A DNA stretch of 64,000 nt from Oncomelania hupensis (Eukaryota > Mollusca > Gastropoda > Littorinimorpha > Pomatiopsidae): contig CM072517.1 of NCBI GenBank assembly GCA_036898135.1, positions 63,604,269-63,668,268 on the forward strand, in the 5' to 3' direction. The notes under the pieces were generated by a model. It did no database searches. It was given only the letters and a program-made list of their open reading frames with translations, and was not told the origin of the DNA. Every line of letters begins with the position of its first letter. Positions within the stretch are counted from its first letter, which is position 1. Position numbers and translations under genes: made by a program. Shown here in pieces: positions 55,701-64,000 of the stretch.

Positions 55701-56889
55701 GTTGCTTTACTTGCGTCTAGAACAGGATTGTTTGATCGCCCTTATAAAGCGCTTGTCCAGATCAAGAGCTGTTCAAGGTAATGGACTCGATTATAGAACA
55801 CGACTAATGGAATTTGCAAATTTCTTGTTGTAACATAATTAGGCCTATGTTCCCACGCCCAAGTGTCTATGGAATGTCTGATAAAGACGTCTAAATGAAC
55901 CACTACCGGTACATCGCTGTTGAAGGGCGGGGCGAGGCGGGGCAGGGCGGGGAATGAAAGGGGAAGGAAAGAGGAGGATGGGTGGAGATGGGGGAGGGAG
56001 TGGGGAGGTGGTGAAAGATTTGGTGAGGATGAGGAGGGTGGACGGGGGAGGGCTTTTGTGAGGTCAGGGGCCGAATGCGCGCGAGTAAAGAGTTAATATT
56101 AGGACGGAGGTGTTTAATTGTGGTTTCAGGCCAACATTAACTAACTCTTCACACACACATTCACGCACACCCACACCCACACACACACACACACCCACAC
56201 ACCCACCTACACACACACACACACACATACCCCGAACCCACTCTCGACTAAAATAAAAGGTACACTCTAACGTGTTTGGGAGAGTGTTTGCACGTAACAG
56301 GATAGTGTTGTTGATGACACAACCTGCAAACTTTGGGATAACGGAGGAGCTTGAGCTATCAACTTTTCGCGAGTTTTTTTTTAATTTTAATTTTTTTTAA
56401 AACATGAGTAAATAGTAGAAAACTAGTTGTGATTCAAAAAAGGGAACAACGACCAGTAAAAACAGCTGTGTCGCAAACGGGCAAATAGAGAGAGGTGAAA
56501 TTGGATGTTTATATTCAATATTGGGACACCATCGACGATTAAGTGTAGGTGGCAACGTCATTAAAAAAAAAAAGTCTCAACGGAATGTAATGATCATGCA
56601 TTCTTTTGAGGGCAGTTTTATATAAATGGTGTGTGAGTGTGTATGTGTGTGTGAGAGAGAGAGCGAGAGAGAGAGAGAGAGAGCATTTGCGTGTGTATGT
56701 GTGTGTGTGAGAGGCAGACAGAGAGAGAGAGACAGAGAGAGAGACAGAGAGAGTTAGATAGAGACAGACAGACAAGGATAGACAGACAGAAACGGAGACT
56801 TCTGCGATTAATAAAGTGCAACAACATTAACAAGAAACTAACACACCCTATTTCAAATTAAAAAAAGAATTGTAGTGAAAAATAAAATT
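55701..56889. other. Unassigned, with G-rich, (CA)n and (TG)/(GA)n tracts
   Basis: G-rich 55920-56055; CA 56170-56228; TG/GA 56632-56770. No gene supported. Confidence 0.45.
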
Positions 56890-57277
56890 ACAAACATGAT
56901 GGCAAGTTACCCAAATGTACTCCAGACATTCACATAAATAGTCGAAAAATAAGCTTTTTCAAAAGTGTTCAATTTCTTGGCAGTGTTGTGATTCGGCTCT
57001 ATCCTAACAAAGCAAACCGTAAACCATGGAATGATAGGTCACTGTCTGAATAATCTGCAAGCGAAAACTTATCCACATCGGCTCAGCCAAATTTCAGATT
57101 CAGCGCAAGACGTGTTAAGAAATTGTAAAGCACAATGACCTTACCTTTTGAGAGTGATCAAGTACGAATGATCCAATATGCTTACAAGCAGATAAAGTAT
57201 TCGCAAAGAAAAGAAAAAACAACACCAAAGATGAATTTGAGTTCAGTTATTATTGAATTATTCTTTTGCCTTGGGGT

Positions 57278-57575
57278 GTCGGATAGCGCAGTGGTTGGAG
57301 CAATCGCTACTGTGTCGCAAGTTAAGCACCGTCCATGTGCGGTTAGCACTTGGATGGGTGACCGCAAACCGTGAAGCGACAAATAACAACGCCCCCAGTT
57401 GACTCAACTGTGACTGAGTACCTACTCTCTTAAGGGTGGGGAAGGTAAATCAGCGAGGGAGAGAGACGGGTATCACCCTCATTACGCTGGCCCAAGATAA
57501 GTGTGATCTCCAACATCACGCTCCCCTACGGCCACAAGGCTATGGGACCACCTTTACCACCACCTTACCTTTTTT
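57278..57575 (+). mobile_element. Composite tRNA-like / 5S rRNA-like SINE, copy 2
   Basis: TAGCGCAGTGGTTGGAGCA (57284-57302) is A-box-like. AAGTTAAGCACCGTC (57319-57333) and GGTTAGCACTTGGATGGGTG (57341-57360) plus ACCGC match the 5S rRNA internal promoter boxes A and C with few changes. The body (GGGGAAGGTAAATCAGCGAG; CCTCATTACGCTGGCCC) matches copy 1 at 11833. Confidence 0.85.
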
Positions 57576-57689
57576 GCCTTAGCAAAAGGTGTGTTTTGAA
57601 CCAAAAAAAAAAATTATTCAGAGCGACGGCCCCACCGACTGACCAACAACCGGACTGGTACTGAATGACCATTGATTGGAAATACTTTA

Positions 57690-58190
57690 TTACCCAAGGT
57701 AAGGCTGCTTCGCTCCCTTGTCATCTCCATCTTTTTATATGCTTGCGAGACATGGACCCTCACAGCAGATCTCCAACGAAGAATACAAAGCATGAAGATG
57801 AGGTGCTACAGAAGACTTGTGGGCATTTCCTATACCCAGCACATCAGCAACGACGAAGTACGACGGACCATCACACGGGCCATTGGACAACACGATGGCC
57901 TGCTCACGGTGGAGAAAGGACGGAAACTCCGATGGTATGGCCACGTCACCAGATCATCAGGTCTTGCAAAGACCATTCTGCAAGGCACAGTGCAAGGAGG
58001 TAGAAGAAGAGGGAGACCGAAAAAGAGGTGGGAGGACAACATTTGAGAATGGACTGGTTTGACACTGAGCGAAACAATCAGGGTTGCTGAGGACAGGGAA
58101 AGATGGATTACGCTGGTTAAACGATCATCTGCGGTGCCCCTACGACCTTCGAGTTACGGGATAGGATAGAATAGATAGGATAGGATAGTT
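57690..58190 (+). mobile_element. 5'-truncated LINE of the (GGATA)n-tail family
   Basis: Reads KVRLLRSLVISIFLYACETW through RWYGHVTRSSGLAKTILQG to KKRWEDNI, then TGA (58044-58046) where other copies continue. The remaining C-terminal blocks follow, and the tail GGGATAGGATAGAATAG ends near 58190. Confidence 0.92.
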
Positions 58191-58323
58191 TGGGTAAACT
58201 ATCCTCAGCAAAAAACTAAACTCAGCAAAATCGCTGTAGCCGTCTTTGAGAGTTTGATGAAAATGTGTTCAGCAACAAAAATGACTCCAGTGACCTTGAC
58301 CTTTGCGGTTGACCAAATACGAT

Positions 58324-58922
58324 ACCCCCGTTGGGGTGCCGGGGGTTTCAGTATAAATAGTATCCCCACTTTCTGGAAATTTAGTGCTTTAAATTCCCAC
58401 TGTCGCTGTCTTTCTCATTTGCTCTTTCTCATTCCTGCTCTGTTTTATCAATCTGCTATACTATCGTCTTCTTCGCTAGACCAGTCACCTACCTTTTTTC
58501 TTGAAAACTCTTCCGGGACAAGACTCCTTGTTTGTGTATGAGGTCTGTTGGATCAGCTTGGGAATATTGGACGATTTCTGCCAGGTGGTCACTATGGCTT
58601 CCTATGATGTTATTATTTAGCAATGTAGGCATTTTATATGTATATGTTTTGTTGATAATTTATAATGATGTTTGTATTCTATTTTGTTTTTGTAAACGGG
58701 GGTTCGATAAGTTGGGGTGAAGCCTCAGCCGCCCCTGCGTGGGATGTCTTTATTGTAAAGTGACTGGCTGGTGGAGGGCATTCAATGTTCCCACTAGGGT
58801 TGTTTCAGCAGATCTTTTATGCGTAATTGGGGGTTGTCCGGTCCTGATTTGGCTCGGAAGAGTCAGCTGGACCTAAAGCAACAATTATGTAATGTAATGT
58901 AATGTAATGTAATGTAATGTAA
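58324..58922 (+). mobile_element. R1 retroposon copy H, full-length type, (ATGTA)n tail
   Basis: 599 bp with a 14-bp target duplication TGACCAAATACGAT at 58310-58323 and 58923-58936, inside the older dispersed repeat. This copy best defines the R1 ends: ACCCCCGTTGGGG start and GCAACAATT(ATGTA)n end. Confidence 0.97.
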
Positions 58923-59085
58923 TGACCAAATACGATGGTACGGAAGGCAAGCCACTAAACCTAGGTAATGTGTCTATAAAACCGGTTCAGTGGTTCTTGA
59001 GAGAAGGCTTCCAACGGATCGACTGACTTTTGGTTCGTTTTGATTTCCCCCCGACTAATTCAAAGTGTTTCCAGATAAACATCGT

Positions 59086-59296
59086 AAAAGGCAAGACACG
59101 GAGAGAGCAGAGGGGGTAAAGAGGGAACATACCCCATTAGCTTCAGGTTTTAAAAGAAGGGTGGAGATATGATGACCTTTCTGTTTCCACACAAGACCGC
59201 TCTGTACAATGGGGCAAACGAGCAAATACCATTGGGCGACACACGGCACATTTCGTCATCCTTGTCGTCATTTGGAAATGAAGCGCGCATTTCTTT

Positions 59297-59334
<38 letters not shown>

Positions 59335-59473
59335 GGGGGGCTTTTGTTCTCATTCTTTTAAACTTTATTTTACGCCTACAACTTATACAATGTTCAAAAC
59401 CACCCACCCCAAGAGTAGATACAGGATTTGATGCATAGCAAGTGCAAGCTCGCAAATACTAATTGTGAGAAAC
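59086..59473. other. Unassigned, with poly-T at 59299-59331
   Basis: No gene seen. Confidence 0.5.
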
Positions 59474-59475
59474 AG

Positions 59476-59720
59476 ACCAGTATAGCCGAGCGGAGTATTT
59501 GACTCTCGTCTCTCGGCCACACTACCTTGAAAAGACGGCCCAACCCGAGCTGTTACATGTATTTTCATTTTATCCCTCACAAGAGGTACATAAAAATATT
59601 TGCCCTGCAAGGCGGTGAAGCGTGGTTGGTAGTAAAACCGGGTTGCCGGCTACTAGTGCCACGACACTCTTCGGCGAAGTCGCTGCCACCGACTTGCATA
59701 AAATTCCTGCCGACAATGTA
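59476..59720 (+). repeat. SINE-like repeat, second copy of the 19590-19935 family
   Basis: TATAGCCGAGCGGAGTATTT, TTTTATCCCTCA, AATATTTGCCCTGCAAGGCG, CGGGTTGCCGGC and CACCGACTTGCATAAAAT in order. It has a single unit instead of the tandem duplication, and the right hairpin arm is degraded (CCTGCCGACAATG). Confidence 0.82.
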
Positions 59721-60281
59721 GATCCGCTCACCACCAAAAGCAGAAGACGAATGGTCAGCCGGGGAAAACAAATGTCGTGTCGCCTTGTCCTGCATAACCC
59801 AATGACTGCGCCACACTAAAGGATTCTGCACAGCAGGAGCCACCCAAGACCTGCCTACCCAAAAAATGCAAGGTAGACAACCTCTCCGCCAAGCCCCAAC
59901 CAGTCGCCTCCGACTTCGCCACACCATAATAAAATATGAAGAACGCGGCATCTTGAGTGTCGTATAAAAGTTTAACTTCAATACTTATGAGCTACGTCCC
60001 CTATATGCGTAGGTGTCCGGGGACTTTAATCTACCCAACAAACAAACAAACTTATGAGCTGATACTAACATGTAAAGGGGCATCGTTATATATCGAGGAT
60101 GTGTCTTTATTTCGTTTGTGTCAAGTGGGAAGTTGCATTGTGTTGTCACCTGAAAAGACAATACAATGGGTAATCGTTGGTCAAATCGACCGCTCGGCTT
60201 TGAATTGTAGGCTTCTTCTTCCTTGTAATGTAAACAAACCACTGTGATTACTCATTCACATTTTCGCTGCGGTACTTTAAA

Positions 60282-60284
<3 letters not shown>
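59721..60284. other. Unassigned
   Basis: No gene supported. Confidence 0.4.

Positions 60285-60350
<66 letters not shown>
60285..60350. repeat. (TTA)n microsatellite
   Basis: About 22 units. 60351-60891 holds no supported gene. Confidence 0.97.
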
Positions 60351-60352
<2 letters not shown>

Positions 60353-60899
60353 TTAACAGTGATGCTATTAATAGGTAGGTAAACAAATAACTATTGATTT
60401 ACTCGTATATGAAAACCCTACTTTTAAAAAAAAAAGTTTTTTTTTGGGATGGTGGGGAGAGTGGGGGTGAGGGTGGAGGTAAGTGAGTGGTTGGAGGCAG
60501 CTGGGTGAGGCTGAATGATTTTTTTTTCCGGCGGGACAACACTCACTGTGAATTTGAAAACGATGTAGCGCTGAAATGTGTGCTATTGCGACTCCTTAAA
60601 AAAAAAACCGCTCCCTAGGTCTTTTTTTTATATATATTACACACGTCGACGATGCTGTACCAAAAAGGCGATGTCAGCGGGTGAGCGACTTCCTTCGACG
60701 TTGCTCGACTCGACTAGGCTTGTGTATGCTTCTAGGTTTGATTTTGACTTGACCTTTCATCAACGTATTAGGTAAACACAGTTTTTGGCTGAGACTTGCC
60801 GGGGCTTAAAATGAGAGTTACTGAATTCGCCCCCCCCCCACCCCCCTTCCCACCCATCTCTGGTACGCTGTGTTTTAAGATGTGGCTTTTGGTACCTGC

Positions 60900-61446
60900 T
60901 AGGGCTGGACGGTTTTACCGATACGTAACTGTTTAGGTTTAGAAACGCGACGGTACGGTATACCCGTGCGAGTGTCCAAGGTCCGGTTTACTGGGAAATC
61001 TCGACAACACATAACGCGACAGTGGGCGACATCTTGTCCGCCCAGAGAGCGAGTCTAAAGCCCAAACACGTGGAGAAGAACTTATAAGAACAGCAGCTTA
61101 TCCACGTGTTTGAGCATGGTACCAGTCGCCAATCCTTCTGAACTCCTAAAGTTCTTAAAGACCTTTCCCGTTGAATGTTTTTGTTTTATGTTGATTCTGT
61201 AGTTTAAAGTTTACTGACGTTCTAAACAGTGATTAATCATAATTTGCTTTGAAGGTGTTCAAGCAAAAATAAAGCTTCAGTTTCTATGGAAATGTGGTTC
61301 TTTGAAACTGTTTTAAAGTGTATGACAATTTTTTTTTGCGTCGGTCACTGCTGTCAGTGCCATATTCCACCGGTACGAAATACCGATACGACCTAAAAAT
61401 ACCGCGGTAATACCGGTACGAATTTGACCCACGGTACCTAGCTCTA
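60900..61446. mobile_element. hAT-type nonautonomous element
   Basis: 547 bp with an exact 8-bp target duplication GTACCTGC (60892-60899, 61447-61454). Ends TAGGGCTGG and, inverted, TAGAGCTAGG are imperfect repeats continuing into GGTACCG/ACCGATACG blocks. An internal perfect 12-bp stem CAAACACGTGGA / TCCACGTGTTTG lies at about 61062-61073 and 61099-61110. No transposase ORF. Confidence 0.85.
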
Positions 61447-61454
61447 GTACCTGC

Positions 61455-62305
61455 CGTGCAGCGTGTACAAAAAAGGGTTGAAGTCAGTCTGAGGCTATTT
61501 CATAAGAGAGGGTTTGAACGGGACCCATTTTGACCATAACCCCCTCCACAGATCCTTTTAACATTTACAGTGAGTGTTGCCACACTGAAAAAATAAGCTC
61601 CTCCCTCCCTCCCCCCCCCCACTCTCAAAAAAACCCAACCAACAAACCAAATAAACAAACAACTGTTTTGAAAATATAGTTGATTAAAAAAACCACATTG
61701 ATGCAATCCGTATTTTTGAGCCTATTAAAAGAAATAGCCTTTGGCTAGCCAGACAACATTCTGGAGCTAAAAATAGCATCTACCAAAACCGGTAAGAGGC
61801 AGAAACCGTAAAAACAATTGCTCGTAAGTTTTTTTTTAGTGTTTTTTGTTTGTTTTTTTACAATTTTTAGATTAATAAAATAGACCATAAACTACCCCAG
61901 ATACCAAAGACGCACACTTCAAACCGTGTGATTCACTCAGAAATAGCGTCAAAGGTCATACCATTAAAAACCAGGGCAAAATTACTTCCTTGTCAGAGCC
62001 GAAACGGAAAATTCCAAATTTAGCGATTGCTTTGAGTAACGAAAGCCCGCTGTATCATCGTTTAATGTAATAACAATACGGATTTTAAGGTAAACCCGTG
62101 TTTGCCAACAGTAAACAAAACCTTGGAATTGGGGCCTTTTAATCCACGTTACTGAGGAGAAATATCTCCAATAAGCGTATTAACGACACAAAAAAAGAAG
62201 AAAAAAGCAGTGTACGAATTTTAGGTCAAAACTACTTTCCCTAGGAAGTTCTCCGTTTCGTGAGAGCGTCAGCGGGGCTTGGCGAAAATCCAGGGCCTGC
62301 TTTTA
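61455..62305. other. Unassigned
   Basis: No gene or repeat recognised; C-run near 61610. Confidence 0.4.
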
Positions 62306-62434
62306 TAAGGCTTGAGAAGAAACCTGAATGAGGTACTCAGAACAAAAACCAAACCAAACCAACATCTTCCTGCGGGAAAAACAAAGTATCCCACAATTTG
62401 GCTTGTTGGTAACTGGAATGGGAAAAAACCTAAC
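62306..62434 (+). repeat. Dispersed repeat shared with 42476-42590
   Basis: GGCTTGAGAAGAAACCTGAATGAGG... and CCACAATTTGGCTTGTTGG parallel the earlier copy. Confidence 0.6.
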
Positions 62435-62450
62435 GCTTTTGAAAGAGAAT

Positions 62451-62451
<1 letters not shown>

Positions 62452-62533
<82 letters not shown>

Positions 62534-62845
62534 GAGGATTTTTATAGCGCACTTATCTCGCCGTGCTTGACCAGACTCTAGGCGCTGGCCGATACAGGAT
62601 CTAACTCAAACCGCCCGAGACGCCCACCCGCAGCCTTTGGGCGCATGGTCTGACGCCCGGACAACTGAGCACTATCCTGGCCAACCCAGGATGGGGGAGA
62701 AGGACCAAGTGCATGCTGGGTGTTTTCTTGTTACCGGCACTCACCCGTCTAGGACATGAGCGTCAGGAGCTTTAAAGTCCGTTATGATGGAATGTATGCG
62801 ACACACAGACTAGATCTCGGTTTATACTCTCATCCGAAGAAGTTC
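62452..62845 (-). mobile_element. (TTA)n plus tRNA-derived SINE, second copy of the 9532-9952 family
   Basis: The (AAT)-type 3' tail (62452-62533) is followed leftward-to-rightward by ATAGCGC, GGCGCTGGCCGATACAGGAT and GTTTATACTCTCATCCGAAG. It stops before the B box, so the tRNA-like head is missing (5'-truncated). Confidence 0.85.
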
Positions 62846-63099
62846 ATTGCCCCCCAAATAGTTTTACAATCTAGGGTTGTGCAGCCTTGGTAGTTTTGAA
62901 CAAGGTTATTTATAGAAAGTGCCTGCTTTCTAATCATATCATAGAGCTATCGGCCATCTTTAGCCAGAGAGCAATATGAATAAGCGTCGTTGATGCTTAT
63001 GCTGTCAGTGGTTCTTAGTTCATGCTGTGTTTATTTTGCGTGTGTGCGATGTAACCAAGCGCAAGGAGATATTCCAAAGGAGCTCAGTCACGTGTTGCT
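62846..63099. other. Unassigned
   Basis: No gene seen. Confidence 0.4.
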
Positions 63100-63300
63100 T
63101 GTAGTTTTGTGAAATGCGCGTTTTTGGTTTGTTTTTGTCCCTGTACATGGCAAATGTTTACATTCTTATGTTCTGCCGCCATTTGTTCCCTGTGAGAAAA
63201 ATAAAGTCGTATTGTATTGTATTGTATTGTATTGTATTGTATTGTATTGTATTGTATTGTATTGTATTGTATTGTATTGTATTGTATTGCATTGTATTGT
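63100..63300 (+). mobile_element. LINE-like 3' end with (ATTGT)n tail
   Basis: CTTATGTTCTGCCGCCATTTG and AATAAAGTCG precede about 18 units of ATTGT (63208-63300). Same family as 9960-10100 (minus). Confidence 0.75.
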
Positions 63301-63622
63301 AAACAGACTCTGGTTTATAACTCTTAGGACTCTCGGTCAAGGTTTAAATATCGCACATATCAGAAAGAAACAACAATGGCAAAATATATAAGCAAATTAA
63401 TAGTCAGATTCTCAGCTTGTATTAGACAATTATATTTAACGTCATTTTAATTTAGGGCTGAGATACACTTTAAGATAGAAAGAGGAGGACATTGTCCTTT
63501 CAGGACAAAAAAAGCAACAACACACGTTTGAAGAACGGTAAGTGTAAAGCAGCAAATTTCTTCACCTTAAACGCAGCCAAAGGCATAATTATTTGCTGTT
63601 TTTGAGTTGACACATTGTACTC
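63301..63622. other. Unassigned
   Basis: No gene seen. Confidence 0.4.
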
Positions 63623-64000
63623 TGTTACGTTGAGACGCGCGCGATGGTGCGAGTGGGACGCGCGCAGTGGATCAGATCGTTTTATTTTGCAAAGCATGCA
63701 AAAGTAGAGTGTATTTACCTTTGGTTTGATTGATTGATTGATTGATTGATTGTTGCTTTTGGTCCAGCGGACTCTTCCGAGCCAAATCAGGACCGGTTTG
63801 GTTTGATTTTGCGTTGTTGTTAGAAGAAGCTTTGTATAACTTTGATAATTTTAGTTGGTCGATATTATTTGAGAATTTTCTAGAGTTGGTTGTTTACTAT
63901 CGATCGAAGCGTGTGGATAATTCTAGTGGTAACTAGAGACGCTTCCATCCTAAATATGGTTGTATGACGTGAGACAGTGATGACGAAATTTGTTCTGATT
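63623..64000 (+). mobile_element. Gypsy LTR, divergent relative of the 2151 LTR, cut by window end
   Basis: Starts TGTTACGTTGAGACGCG. TTTGCAAAG, GTTGTTAGAAGAAGCTTTGTATAAC, TTGGTCGATATT, TGTTTACTATCGATCGAAG and GACGTGAGACAGTGATGACG align with the first LTR. It is interrupted by R1 copy I. Its internal region, if any, lies beyond the window. Confidence 0.9.
63729..63797 (-). mobile_element. R1 retroposon copy I, ~65-bp 3' end inserted in an LTR
   Basis: (GATT)n tail then TTGCTTTTGGTCCAGCGGAC and AATCAGGACCGG, flanked by TTTGGTTTGATT on both sides. The paralogous LTR at 2151 has no insertion at this site. Confidence 0.92.

Larger units (their letters stand above)
56890..59085. repeat. Dispersed repeat copy 2, interrupted by three later insertions
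   Basis: Pieces at about 56890-57277, 57576-57689, 58191-58323 and 58937-59085 follow the same order as 40440-41240. They are separated by the 5S-like SINE, a LINE and R1 copy H. Confidence 0.75.

Noticed and set aside
57683..58206. Target-site duplication around the 57.7-kb LINE
   Set aside because: TTACCCAA before and TTGGGTAA after the LINE are inverted, not direct, so they are not a target duplication.

Overview
This is a eukaryotic, repeat-dense, apparently intergenic window. No host protein-coding gene can be supported. The abundant tri- and dinucleotide microsatellites, several tRNA- and 5S-derived SINE families, an intact BEL/Pao element and a Ty3/Gypsy element suggest a marine invertebrate, most likely a mollusc (perhaps a gastropod). 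That placement is an inference from repeat content, not from a host gene.

Two LTR retrotransposons have exact boundaries. (1) A 5.68-kb Ty3/Gypsy element lies at 2151-7829, with 643-bp LTRs differing at one site seen by eye and 5-bp target duplications (CACAC). Its ORF is Gag, protease, integrase, then remnants of reverse transcriptase downstream of integrase. That is the Ty1/copia-like order known from Gmr1-type Gypsy elements. The RT core is missing and one stop codon splits the frame, so the copy should depend on enzymes supplied in trans. (2) An 8.79-kb BEL/Pao element lies at 22850-31637, with 1076-bp LTRs (one difference seen), a 5-bp target duplication (ACACG), one uninterrupted 1988-residue polyprotein, and a 30-bp minisatellite in its leader. 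Other LTR pieces of the Gypsy superfamily lie at 34291-34825 (-) and from 63623 to the window end (+).

The most distinctive repeat is a short retroposon, called R1 here, with nine copies in 64 kb (10.2, 17.6, 36.2, 41.7, 47.2, 53.8, 55.6, 58.3 and 63.7 kb). Six copies have clear 10-14-bp target duplications, one more a plausible 11-bp pair and one an approximate pair; several are 5'-truncated. Tails are either (CAAT)n or (ATGTA)n. The 17.6-kb copy runs directly into a decayed RNase H-bearing LINE, hinting that R1 is an internally deleted LINE derivative.

Other layers: a LINE family with a (GGATA)n tail (8.3, 20.4-22.2, 45.4, 54.2 and 57.7 kb); CR1/L2-like LINE ends (18.7 and 37.3 kb); SINE families with tRNA-like heads (9.5/62.5, 15.9/39.0, 33.6, 45.1 and 51.7 kb) and a composite tRNA-like/5S rRNA-like SINE (11.8 and 57.3 kb); nonautonomous DNA elements (67-811, 48238-48614, 49056-49454, 60900-61446); foldback repeats with TTAGGG-like cores (44.6 and 53.2 kb); minisatellites and long microsatellites. 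The 56.9-59.1 kb stretch is one old repeat into which a SINE, a LINE and an R1 copy have each inserted. The rest is unique-looking sequence with no supported gene.
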